From positions 1-64,000 of the forward strand of contig JAXMBH010000020.1 of NCBI GenBank assembly GCA_046349975.1: DNA of 64,000 bases, read 5' to 3'. The number at the start of each line of letters is the position of its first letter. Position 1 is the stretch's first letter. The stretch is from JABDGM01 sp046349975. GTDB lineage: Bacteria > Planctomycetota > Planctomycetia > Pirellulales > Lacipirellulaceae. Made by a program: the position numbers and the translations under genes. Below are positions 32,472 through 40,432 of the stretch, one piece after another. The notes under the pieces are model-generated. The model had not been told where the DNA came from, searched no databases, and saw only the letters and a program-made list of their open reading frames with translations.

Positions 32472-33467
32472 CTACTCTGCGGAATTACGTGTGGCAGCGG
32501 CTCGCCACGCGTCGAGATTGACTTCGTCAGGAATCATCCGCACGCTTCCATCACAGTAGGCAACATGAACGCTAGCCGGATGGGCGCTGCGGGGCGCGTG
32601 CCAGCCTTTTTGTTGCTGAATGTTCATGCAATCCTGGTTCGCAGCGTTCGGCCCGTAAAAGTGGTTGTACAACGTGTTGCCATAGTTGCCCAAGATCCAT
32701 TTCGCTCCCCGTTCCGTATACAAGTCGCCTCCTGCACCGGTAGTGCACGATGATGGATTGGGGTCGATCCCTATTGGCAACTCGAGCATGTTTCGATCGG
32801 CCGACGTGGTGAATAGTGGGCTCGATTCGCGGCCCGACCCCAAGAGACGCTCGCTGAAGGCCGCCGTGTTGGAAGCACCGTTCGTAATATCTGCGAACTT
32901 GACCTTCGACGCGGTGAAAAACACGCCGTCGGCGCCCTTGAGGTTGCCGATATCGCGGAGGCCGCTGCCGGCGTTGGCCGCATAATTTGTTGGGCCAAAA
33001 TCTGAGCCCGATACCTTGCCATTAGCGCCATCGCTGGGACAAAGCAATACGGCAATGGAGGTCTTGGCAGCGCGCTCGTTGCCCGAACCGTCATAGAGTT
33101 TCGGACCAACGTTAAAAGTGGTTGGCGGAAGCTGCAATTGAATCTGGTCAGCGAGAGTTTGTTCTTCAATGAATGGCAGCAAGTATGCAAACGTTGAAAA
33201 CACTTTCGGCAGTGGATCGCCGCGACCTGGGGGAAAGTGCCCGTGCGTGGCGTGATAGTTCTGCGAAGCAATCGCGAGTTGCCGCAAGTGGTTCGCGCAG
33301 GTGCTGCGCCGCGCGGCCTCGCGAGCGGCTTGGACGGCCGGCAGGAGCAACGCGACGAATGTTCCAATGATGGCAATGGCCACGAGCAGTTCGATGAGAG
33401 AAAAGGCGGCGCAGCGAAGCTGGAGGCGGCGATGACTTCGTCGTTTCTTTCGAGTGATGTTGGTCAT
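32472..33467 (-). CDS. DUF1559 pilin-like protein
   Basis: A 331-residue protein. ATG 33467 is chosen because it overlaps the stop of the upstream cytochrome gene as ATGA. RLQLRCAAFSLIELLVAIAIIGTFVALLLPAVQAAREAARRSTC (quoted in pieces: FSLIELLVAIAIIG, LLLPAVQAAREAARR) is a type IV pilin N-terminus with the +5 Glu, followed by the DUF1559 body: LLPFIEEQTLADQI, NYAANAGSG, FSERLLGSG and the C-terminal HVAYCDGSVRMIPDEVN. Planctomycetes encode dozens of such proteins; they are thought to be pseudopilin-like or surface proteins. Here it is the last gene of the respiratory block. Confidence 0.92.
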   Translation of the reverse strand: MTNITRKKRRSHRRLQLRCAAFSLIELLVAIAIIGTFVALLLPAVQAAREAARRSTCANHLRQLAIASQNYHATHGHFPPGRGDPLPKVFSTFAYLLPFIEEQTLADQIQLQLPPTTFNVGPKLYDGSGNERAAKTSIAVLLCPSDGANGKVSGSDFGPTNYAANAGSGLRDIGNLKGADGVFFTASKVKFADITNGASNTAAFSERLLGSGRESSPLFTTSADRNMLELPIGIDPNPSSCTTGAGGDLYTERGAKWILGNYGNTLYNHFYGPNAANQDCMNIQQQKGWHAPRSAHPASVHVAYCDGSVRMIPDEVNLDAWRAAATRNSAE

Positions 33468-33835
33468 CGGAGTGTGTACAAGTATGACGCGATATCGCTG
33501 GCATCGCTGTCGGTGACACGCAGATTTGGCATGGCGGTCTTGTCGTCGACTCCAGGCGGGTTTTTGATCCATTTCAGCATGTTGGCGCGAGTGTTTGTTT
33601 GCACACCGGCGATGTAGGTGCGACTCGCGACGCGATCAAGCGATGGCCCGACCAGACCGTTTGCGCCGCGTATCCCAGGGATGGTATGACAGGCGGCGCA
33701 ACCATAGTGCGCGATGGCCGCTTTGCCGCGACTAGTTGGGCTTTCCGACTTTGCCGAGTAATTGCCCGACAATTGTTGGCAACCCGTGACCAGCATGATC
33801 AAGGCGACAGCGAGTGTTGTTCGAACCGCGTTCAC
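33464..33835 (-). CDS. Monoheme cytochrome c lipoprotein
   Basis: A 123-residue protein. GTG 33835 is chosen because AAGGAA precedes it and because it overlaps the ctaG stop as GTGA. The signal peptide ends in a lipobox (LIMLVTGCQQLSG). HYGCAACHTIPGIRGANGLVGP holds the single CxxCH heme site, and AMPNLRVTDSDASDIASYLYTL gives the axial Met and the C-terminal helix. Similar cytochromes accompany ctaG in caa3-oxidase loci of several phyla. It is probably membrane-anchored on the periplasmic side and passes electrons to or from the oxidase. Confidence 0.88.
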   Translation of the reverse strand: MNAVRTTLAVALIMLVTGCQQLSGNYSAKSESPTSRGKAAIAHYGCAACHTIPGIRGANGLVGPSLDRVASRTYIAGVQTNTRANMLKWIKNPPGVDDKTAMPNLRVTDSDASDIASYLYTLR

Positions 33836-34869
33836 GTGGGCACGTTCCTTATTGAAGCGGCCGCTGTTGGAGACTTCTCCCAACGTCGGACTCGTTCGTC
33901 CGATGCCCGCATCGATCCGACCACCAAGGCCAGGCCAGCGATGATGTAGAGCGTGCATGCCGGTATCCACATGACGAGGCCGCCGAGCTGCTGATCTTCG
34001 AGGGCCGATAATCCCCAGAATGGCGCGGTCTCGCGGTAGGCCGGATACCAGACGGTGTTGCTAAACGTGATTAATGCGCCGAGCGCGCCGCTGTGAAGTG
34101 CGGTCGTGAACATGTACACGACGGCGATACCAAAATTCAATGCGCGGCGCGGTCCTTGCATGACCGCCCACCAAAACAGAAGAGCCGAGAGCAAAAAACT
34201 CAAATGCTGGAGCGCGTGAGCAAAATCATTTGATAAAGTCGCCTCGAAAAGCAAGGGGATATGCCAGGCCCAGAGAATTACGGCATGAATGAGCCAGGCG
34301 GCAAACGGATTTGTAATGGCATGCCACACATATCGCCACCAGCGTGCACTGGTCCAGTGCACGAGATCGCGTGCCCAGCCGGCAGGCAGGCCTTTCAAGA
34401 TGCCGATGAGAGGTTTGCCTAAGACCAGCAGCGGTGCGACAACAAGCATCAGCACTTCGTGTTGTGTCATGTGAGCCGAGAAGAGCATGCCGCCCCAGCG
34501 GTGCAGCGGTGAGATGAGCGCGACCACGAGCGCGAGCCAGCCGCCGCCAAACGCTGCTGCTTCCCAGCGGCGAATTCCGCCACCGCGACCCGCGCTCCGC
34601 CACAGGCGAAGGAGTCCTAGGGAGTACCAATACCCGCTGAGGAGCAGCGGCAATACGACGAGCGGATCGAATTCCCACGCCCGCGCTAGTTCTTGCCAAT
34701 TGCGGGGGCCGGTCACCACCAGTCCTTGCGAGCCGCTGTCATCCACAGCATCGGAATTGGGAACATGTTCAACACCGGCGTGGCCGCGCGCATTGGATGT
34801 AACCGCTGCGCAAATGGCAAACGCGCAGCAAAGATGCTTCGGCCAAGTCATGTGCTGTTTTTTCGCCAT
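33832..34869 (-). CDS. ctaG: Cytochrome c oxidase assembly factor CtaG (caa3 type)
   Basis: A 345-residue membrane protein; ATG 34869 follows the small membrane-protein gene by five bases. An N-terminal hydrophobic segment (MTWPKHLCCAFAICAAVTSNARGHAG) is followed by about seven helices. SAHMTQHEVLMLVVAPLLVLGKPL, with the two conserved His, WLIHAVILWAWHIPLLFEATL and ALQHLSFLLSALLFWWAVM are hallmarks of the caa3_CtaG family. The family is needed for correct assembly of caa3 oxidase, probably at the copper site. Its C-terminus (YIIAGLALVVGSMRASDERVRRWE) ends in a charged tail. Position inside the oxidase gene run agrees with this role. Confidence 0.93.
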   Translation of the reverse strand: MAKKQHMTWPKHLCCAFAICAAVTSNARGHAGVEHVPNSDAVDDSGSQGLVVTGPRNWQELARAWEFDPLVVLPLLLSGYWYSLGLLRLWRSAGRGGGIRRWEAAAFGGGWLALVVALISPLHRWGGMLFSAHMTQHEVLMLVVAPLLVLGKPLIGILKGLPAGWARDLVHWTSARWWRYVWHAITNPFAAWLIHAVILWAWHIPLLFEATLSNDFAHALQHLSFLLSALLFWWAVMQGPRRALNFGIAVVYMFTTALHSGALGALITFSNTVWYPAYRETAPFWGLSALEDQQLGGLVMWIPACTLYIIAGLALVVGSMRASDERVRRWEKSPTAAASIRNVPT

Positions 34870-34874
34870 CTTGC

Positions 34875-35261
34875 TCAGTGCGCGCAGGGCGGTAAGTGGA
34901 GGACGGCCAACCATTGGCCGACAATGACAAGTCCGAACAGTAGCGAGGCCAACATTGCTTCGGCAGAAAGAAACCGCTGGCGCGCGATGAAATCCGATCG
35001 ATGTTCGGAGGGCCAAGTGGCGCCTGCGGCAAGCCATTGCCAAAAGGCGACGATTCCCCCGAGTAGCGACGCAACGAGACACGCGGTCGAGGCAATGTGA
35101 AGCATTTGTTCGCGCATACCCCCTTTGCATACCTGGTCGGCCGCAGCGTACACAAACTGCAAATGGAAACCCCATGCCGCAGGCGGGAGGAAGAATGCCG
35201 ACCACAGCAGGGTATTCGCCAGGAGTGAGCGGTCATGTTGTGGTTGTTCGGGTTTTGCCAT
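34875..35261 (-). CDS. Three-helix membrane protein of the oxidase locus
   Basis: A 128-residue protein with three hydrophobic helices: LLWSAFFLPPAAWGFHLQFVY, IASTACLVASLLGGIVAFW and AEAMLASLLFGLVIVGQWL. HLPPCAH at the C-terminus and the Cys after the first helix are the only possible metal ligands. It is 14 bases downstream of subunit III and five bases upstream of ctaG. The place is one where a small oxidase subunit (CtaF or subunit IV) is often found, but the sequence does not match subunit IV that I can recognise. An accessory or assembly role is inferred from position. Confidence 0.7.
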   Translation of the reverse strand: MAKPEQPQHDRSLLANTLLWSAFFLPPAAWGFHLQFVYAAADQVCKGGMREQMLHIASTACLVASLLGGIVAFWQWLAAGATWPSEHRSDFIARQRFLSAEAMLASLLFGLVIVGQWLAVLHLPPCAH

Positions 35262-35275
35262 CGGTCACTCGCGAG

Positions 35276-35908
35276 CTAGCTCATTAGACGCGGCGCCCAA
35301 TAAATGACGCCATAGATCAGCAGCGCCACCGCGACGGTCCAGTACCAGTATTCGGTTGAAAGAGTCGCGTCGACGGCGTGTTTTTCATCCATGCCGTGGA
35401 GCAAGATCCACACGACGTTGATGGCGGCTTCGCCAACCTCAAGGATGATGTAGAGCAAATGCAGACTGAGTAGCCCCCAGACGAGCGAACCGTAGGCGTT
35501 GTCATCCCAGCGCACATGGAGCGATTGAAACTCAAAGACGCGTAGGATGATGGCAGCGATGCCGGCGGCAGTGCCGAGCGATAGTCCCACGACGACCGGA
35601 ACTGGCCGCATATCATGGGCCGCTCGGTCTGCCCAGACCATCGGAATCGTCGCTAACGCCAACAGCGCCACGACGCAGCTACCATAACCCAGGTCCGGCA
35701 AAGGGGTGTGCAGCGGTGGGATGCTTCCCGAGTTGGGTGGTGGCCAATGAGTGAAATTCTGAGAGAGATAAAAATAGCTTGTGACGAACAACGCGACCGT
35801 CATGGTTTCGATGAGCATCATCAGCATGTTGCCCCACCACATGGGCGCTTGCGTGTCGAAGGCAATGCCGGGCAGTTCAGAAACGTCGATCGCTTGTGTA
35901 CGCCGCAC
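35276..35908 (-). CDS. ctaE: Cytochrome c oxidase subunit III
   Basis: A 210-residue membrane protein. The start is GTG 35908: AGGT lies 8 bases upstream inside the end of the subunit I gene, and the frame upstream of it only overlaps subunit I. WWGNMLMMLIETMTVALFVTSYFYL, RVFEFQSLHVRWDDNAYGSLVW and LHLLYIILEVGEAAINVVWIL carry the family's helices and conserved Glu; STEYWYWTVAVALLIYGVIYW is the last helix. It is the short five-helix form. Translation is likely coupled to subunit I, from which it is two bases away. Confidence 0.9.
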   Translation of the reverse strand: MRRTQAIDVSELPGIAFDTQAPMWWGNMLMMLIETMTVALFVTSYFYLSQNFTHWPPPNSGSIPPLHTPLPDLGYGSCVVALLALATIPMVWADRAAHDMRPVPVVVGLSLGTAAGIAAIILRVFEFQSLHVRWDDNAYGSLVWGLLSLHLLYIILEVGEAAINVVWILLHGMDEKHAVDATLSTEYWYWTVAVALLIYGVIYWAPRLMS

Positions 35909-35910
35909 GG

Positions 35911-37908
35911 CTAGACCTCGTAGATTGTCGTCGTGTCGTCGGCACGCGGTAGCGTCCGTGCACGCGAGGAGAGATGCAACGGTTTGGTCTCGACAGTGGG
36001 CCAGAACCAAACAAGCAGCACCAGGAGGATGACCGCGATGCCGATGGGCGCGGCGAGCGGGTGGAAGATGAAGCCGATCATCGTGCCGCCAGTGCACAGC
36101 GCGGCGATCAATGGCCAAACCGTGTCCGTCGGCATGTGGTAGCGGTGATGCGGCAGCGCATCGTGCGTCGTAGTCACGAGAACTTCCCGTTCGTCGATGG
36201 CCAGCCCAGTGACGACAGGCGTTTCGGCCGGATCTTCCCAGAGCGGATAGCGGCTCCGTACTGTCGGCGGATAGAGAAAGTTGTAATTGGGCGGCGGCGA
36301 CGAGGTCGCCCATTCGAGTGTCCCCGCGCCCCACGGATCCGGTCCAGCGATTGCTCCGCGCGTGCGGCTCCAAAGGACATTCACAAGGAACAGGAGCACG
36401 GCGATACCCATGGTGCTGGCGCCGATCGTGGCGGCGAAGTTTCTGGCAGCCCAACCGGTTTCCGGCAAATATGTGTAAACGCGGCGGGGCATCCCCAGAA
36501 ACCCAAGGGTGTGCATGGGGAAAAAAGTGAGATTGAAGCCGACGAACATCAGCAACAGGTTAAGCCAGCCCAGCTTTTCGCTCATCATGCGGCCCGACCA
36601 TTTGGGAAACCAATAATACATGGCGCCAAACAGTGGAAAGACGGCGCCGCCGATCAGCACATAGTGCAGGTGCGCAACGACGAAGTACGTGTCGTGCACT
36701 TGCTGATTGATGGTCATCGAGGCGAGCATCACGCCGGTCAGGCCGCCGATCAGGAAGACGCCGAAGAAACCGAGCACCCAGCCAAAGGGCGTTTTCAGAT
36801 AAGGCCGCCCGGCACAGATCGTGGCGATCCAACAGAGTATCTGCACGCCGTTGGGAATCGTGATCATCAGGCTCGAGGCGGTAAACATGCCTTGGCCCAA
36901 CTCGGGCAACGGGGTGACAAACATATGATGCACCCACACACCAAAACCGATGAACGCCGTGGCCACGAGCGACAAGACTAAGAGCGTATAACCGAATTCG
37001 CGTCGCCGGCTGAAAGTCACGAGGATTGTGGAAACAAAACCTGTGGCGGGCAGGAAGATGATGTAAACCTCCGGGTGCGCGAAGAACCAAAACAAGTGCT
37101 GCCACAGCAAGGGATCGCCACCCTCGGCTTGATTGAAGAAATGCGTGTTGAGGTAGGCCATGCGGTCGGTCGCGAGCATGGTGCTGCATAGCATGACCGC
37201 GGGCATGGCAAAGAGAATCATGAACGAGGTCACCAGCTGCGACCACACGAACATGGGAATTCGATTGAGCGACATTCCTGGCGCGCGCTGTTTCAAGACG
37301 GTCGTAATGATTTCGACCGCGCCGGCAAGGCTACTGATCTCGACGAGCGTCACCATTTGCGACCACAAGTCGGGGCGCTTGCCCGGCGAGAATTCGGGAC
37401 CGGCGAGCGGCACGTAGCTGAACCAGCCCATGTCTGGCCCGACGTTAAGAAACAGGCCGGTATAGAGGATCATCCCAGCGATCAAGTAGACATAGTACGA
37501 ATAATTCAGCAGCCGCGGGAAGGAGACATTGCGCGTGCCCACCATCAAAGGCACCAGGTACAGGCCGAATCCTTCCATCACAGGAACGGCAAAGAGGAAC
37601 ATCATTGTGGTGCCGTGAGTGGTGAAGATTTGGTTGTACTGGTCGGGCCCGAGTAGCGAATTTTCTGGCACAGCGAGCTGCAGCCGCATGATTAGCGCGA
37701 GCACGCCGGCCAGGAGGAAAAAGCAAAACGCGGTGCCGATAAACCGCAGTCCGATGTCTTTGTGGTTCGTGCTTGTCAGCCAACCCAAGATTCCGGGCGT
37801 GCGTTGCCAGGTGGCCGCCAGTTGTTGGCGGATTTCCACCTCTTGCAGGCCGCGCGCAGCATTTGCCTCCTGGTTGGAATTTGCCAAGATTGTTTGAGAT
37901 ACTGACAT
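35911..37908 (-). CDS. ctaD: Cytochrome c oxidase subunit I (caa3 type)
   Basis: A 665-residue heme-copper oxidase core subunit. ATG 37908 is preferred to the TTG just upstream. TTHGTTMMFLFAVPVMEGF carries a heme ligand, FWFFAHPEVYIIFLP the CuB His, the proton-channel Glu and the cross-linked Tyr, WVHHMFVTPLP the His pair of CuB, and HDTYFVVAHLHYVLIGG the high- and low-spin heme ligands. The common FWFFGHPEVY has Ala instead of Gly. Beyond the 12 core helices there is a C-terminal extension (residues about 560-665) with two more helices, as in caa3-type enzymes. It pumps protons while reducing oxygen. Confidence 0.96.
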   Translation of the reverse strand: MSVSQTILANSNQEANAARGLQEVEIRQQLAATWQRTPGILGWLTSTNHKDIGLRFIGTAFCFFLLAGVLALIMRLQLAVPENSLLGPDQYNQIFTTHGTTMMFLFAVPVMEGFGLYLVPLMVGTRNVSFPRLLNYSYYVYLIAGMILYTGLFLNVGPDMGWFSYVPLAGPEFSPGKRPDLWSQMVTLVEISSLAGAVEIITTVLKQRAPGMSLNRIPMFVWSQLVTSFMILFAMPAVMLCSTMLATDRMAYLNTHFFNQAEGGDPLLWQHLFWFFAHPEVYIIFLPATGFVSTILVTFSRRREFGYTLLVLSLVATAFIGFGVWVHHMFVTPLPELGQGMFTASSLMITIPNGVQILCWIATICAGRPYLKTPFGWVLGFFGVFLIGGLTGVMLASMTINQQVHDTYFVVAHLHYVLIGGAVFPLFGAMYYWFPKWSGRMMSEKLGWLNLLLMFVGFNLTFFPMHTLGFLGMPRRVYTYLPETGWAARNFAATIGASTMGIAVLLFLVNVLWSRTRGAIAGPDPWGAGTLEWATSSPPPNYNFLYPPTVRSRYPLWEDPAETPVVTGLAIDEREVLVTTTHDALPHHRYHMPTDTVWPLIAALCTGGTMIGFIFHPLAAPIGIAVILLVLLVWFWPTVETKPLHLSSRARTLPRADDTTTIYEV

Positions 37909-37929
37909 CAACGTTTGCCCCGACGGCAG

Positions 37930-38955
37930 CTATTTGAGGCTTTGCAAATAATCGAGCAGCGCCTGCAATTCACCCGGCGCAAGCGCGTTCGGTGGCATGC
38001 GAACGCCCGGCTTAATTTGTTGTGGATCCGTGATCCAGCCACCAAGGTAACCGCGGGTGTTCGGCAGGCTGCCGGCAGCTAATTTCGGCCTGCTCGCGAG
38101 GTGTGTGAGCTCCGGGCCGATCATGCCGCCGGCCATCGTGCCTTGGATGGTGTGGCACATAATACAACTGCGGCTCATAAAGATGTCGCGACCTTGGCGT
38201 TCGCTCTCCGACTGCGGTTCGGCTGCCGGCCGGCGTTGGGCAGCCAGCCATTTCTGGAAGTCGGCTTCCGGCTCGGCCACGACGACGAAGCGCATTTTCG
38301 CATGTTGATAGCCGCAAAATTCGGCGCACTGGCCCCAAAAGGTTCCGGGCCGATCGGCTTGCATAATGGTGTGGGTTTTGTGCCCGGGGATCATGTCACG
38401 TTTGCCGAGTAGATTCGGAATCCAGAAGCTGTGGATTACGTCAGTCGATTCAAGTTCAAAATCGACGGGTCGCCCGACAGGTACATGAATTTCGTTGGCT
38501 GTAATGAGCTCGTTGCTCGGCTCGGGATCTTCGTAGCGAAACTCCCACCACCATTGGTGGCCGGTAGCACGGATTTTGACCGCGCTATCGGACTTGAGCC
38601 GATGTAGTGCACGGCCTGCGACGTAATCTCCAATTAATAGCACGAACAGGATCGTCGTGGTGGCGGTCAGCAAGCCACCGACGATCCAAGCACGAAGCGA
38701 TTCCCAAAACGTGGAGGGACGAGTGATTGGTGCGGAAAGTGAATGCGTCGCCCGAAAGACCAGCGCAGTCAGCAGCACTAGAAGCACGATTCCGTACACG
38801 GCAGCACAAATGTAAAAATAGTTCCACCATAGATTGCTGATCTGTTGCGATTGTGGTCCGGCTGGATCAAGAGAGGACTGGGCGCCGCTGCACCAAGAAC
38901 TGCCAGTTGGTACTTCGGTGGCTATTAGCAAAATCCCCAGCAGAGGGAATTTCAT
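37930..38955 (-). CDS. ctaC: Cytochrome c oxidase subunit II fused to cytochrome c
   Basis: A 341-residue protein. An N-terminal signal/anchor is followed by two helices (IVLLVLLTALVFRATHSL and TATTTILFVLLIGDYVAG). The cupredoxin domain has GHQWWWEFRYE, DVIHSFWIPNLLGKRD and the CuA site CAEFCGYQHAKM. A C-terminal monoheme domain with SRSCIMCHTIQGT and axial-Met region RMPPNALAPGELQALLDYL makes this the caa3 arrangement, which takes electrons from a cytochrome c. The start overlaps the stop of the upstream cytochrome gene (ATGA). Confidence 0.95.
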   Translation of the reverse strand: MKFPLLGILLIATEVPTGSSWCSGAQSSLDPAGPQSQQISNLWWNYFYICAAVYGIVLLVLLTALVFRATHSLSAPITRPSTFWESLRAWIVGGLLTATTTILFVLLIGDYVAGRALHRLKSDSAVKIRATGHQWWWEFRYEDPEPSNELITANEIHVPVGRPVDFELESTDVIHSFWIPNLLGKRDMIPGHKTHTIMQADRPGTFWGQCAEFCGYQHAKMRFVVVAEPEADFQKWLAAQRRPAAEPQSESERQGRDIFMSRSCIMCHTIQGTMAGGMIGPELTHLASRPKLAAGSLPNTRGYLGGWITDPQQIKPGVRMPPNALAPGELQALLDYLQSLK

Positions 38956-39542
38956 TGCTTCGCCTCCGTCGCTGGCGGCGCCGAGTCGAGAGGGGTCGCC
39001 GACTCCGCCGAATTCTCTGGCGGACTAGTCTTCATGTCGTCGTCGCGCCCCGGGGCTGCGTCTTTGGCGGTTTGCCCGCTCATGCTGCGGACGTACGCAG
39101 CCAATTGCCAAACTTGGAACGCCGGAATCTTCAAGCCAAAGGCAGGCATGCCGTTTGGACGACCGCTGACAATTGATGAAAAGACCTGATCGGGCCGCGA
39201 GCCGTAAATCCATTTGTCATCCATCAGCGGGGGCCCCATATCGCCACCGCCGTGCGCGTGGCAACCATAGCAGTTAAATGCTTGGTAAAGGCGCTTGCCC
39301 TCAGCAACAGAAAAGGCGTTGTCACCGTAATTGGTTGGGTTCTGTCCGACGATATCGGCCGACGCGTGGGCGTCATCTTTCGTATCGGCGCCGGCTTGGT
39401 AGTCGGTGAGGCGCGTCAATTGAACGGCATCGACTTCAGGCGCTGCGGGATGGAACTCGCGCGACTCCCGCTGACAGCCCGTCAAGGCGACAGCGCAGAT
39501 AGATATGACGCACACTGCCAATGCTTGTGAGCCGCATTTCAT
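38952..39542 (-). CDS. Monoheme cytochrome c lipoprotein (XoxG-like position)
   Basis: A 196-residue protein with a lipobox (CAVALTGCQRESREF). One heme site, FNCYGCHAHGGGDMGPPLMDD, and a probable axial Met in GMPAFGLKIPAFQVWQLAAYV. The last 40 residues are a Pro/Ser/Glu-rich tail. It sits between the XoxJ-like gene and oxidase subunit II and overlaps both by four bases. The natural inference is that it is the electron acceptor of the dehydrogenase and donor to the caa3 oxidase, the place that XoxG has in methylotrophs. The sequence alone does not show XoxG identity. Confidence 0.85.
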   Translation of the reverse strand: MKCGSQALAVCVISICAVALTGCQRESREFHPAAPEVDAVQLTRLTDYQAGADTKDDAHASADIVGQNPTNYGDNAFSVAEGKRLYQAFNCYGCHAHGGGDMGPPLMDDKWIYGSRPDQVFSSIVSGRPNGMPAFGLKIPAFQVWQLAAYVRSMSGQTAKDAAPGRDDDMKTSPPENSAESATPLDSAPPATEAKQ

Positions 39543-40408
39543 TGTCCGCTCTCCTGCGTATGGAGCGCATCGTCGAGCGGCAATTGCGGTATATGGAAAT
39601 CGTCAAGCAGTTGATGGATACGCTCTTGCTGAGTTGTCAGAACGCGATTGATATCGTCGCGCAGCAGATCTTCGCCCTTGCGCACGCCAACACAAATCGC
39701 AAATGACAAGGGTAGGATGGAATCGCTCGATACGGCAATCGGAGTAACTTTCAATGGCGGCGATTCCCCCGCGGCGAAGTAGCCAGCGAGCGGTCCCCAG
39801 GCAACGGCCACATCGACCTTCTTGTCGCTGACCGCTCGAATGATTTCCGCCAGCGGGTTCTGCCGGCGTATGTCGCCGTAGAGGCTAAAGCTGACCAGAT
39901 TCTGAGAAAGGCCTCGCTCGATAAGGGCATTGGCGGGCGGCGTCATTTGCCCGTCGCCCGTGGTGTTAACGCCTATTTTCACCCGCCTGAGAGTTGGATC
40001 GTCGAAAGAATTAATATTCAGTTGATCAACTTCTCGCGATACGAACACAAACGTCGACCGGTAATACGGCGCGGTCGTGAGGCATTGTTTGAAGCCGGCT
40101 GGAACGCCCATCACGACATCGCAGCGATCGGAACCGAGCGTGTCGCTGAAAAAGCCGCGGCGTTGCGATTGCCAGATTGTACGCAGCTCCAGGTGAAGTT
40201 CGCGGGCGAATAAACGCGCTAGCTTGTTTTCGAAACCTTCCTCGCGGTCGTTGCTGAATGGTAAGTTGTTAGGGTCCGCAGCGACGGTTAGCACTCGATT
40301 CGCATCCGCCGGAACAGCGAGACCTACGCGCGCCGCCATTGAAGCGACAAACATCGCTCCCGCAGCAAGAACCATATGAAGCCGCGGATATGGATCTCTG
40401 GATTGCAT
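39539..40408 (-). CDS. xoxJ: XoxJ-like periplasmic binding protein (quinoprotein-associated)
   Basis: A 289-residue protein with a signal peptide (about 1-32). VLTVAADPNNLPFSNDREEGFENKLARLFA and DVVMGVPAGFKQCLTTAPYYRSTFVFVSR (quoted in part) match the family of quinoprotein-dehydrogenase-associated extracellular solute-binding proteins, of which XoxJ and MoxJ are members. In methylotrophs XoxJ binds the XoxF dehydrogenase and is thought to help its activation. It lies 24 bases downstream of the dehydrogenase, in the usual xoxF-xoxJ neighbourhood, and its stop overlaps the start of the cytochrome gene. Confidence 0.85.
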   Translation of the reverse strand: MQSRDPYPRLHMVLAAGAMFVASMAARVGLAVPADANRVLTVAADPNNLPFSNDREEGFENKLARLFARELHLELRTIWQSQRRGFFSDTLGSDRCDVVMGVPAGFKQCLTTAPYYRSTFVFVSREVDQLNINSFDDPTLRRVKIGVNTTGDGQMTPPANALIERGLSQNLVSFSLYGDIRRQNPLAEIIRAVSDKKVDVAVAWGPLAGYFAAGESPPLKVTPIAVSSDSILPLSFAICVGVRKGEDLLRDDINRVLTTQQERIHQLLDDFHIPQLPLDDALHTQESGQ

Positions 40409-40432
40409 AACAGGTGCTCAATTGCTGGACTG

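Noticed and set aside
35909..36454. Long 5' extension of the subunit III frame into subunit I
   Set aside because: The extension is out-of-frame translation of the subunit I gene; a GTG start with AGGT at 35908 gives a protein of normal length.
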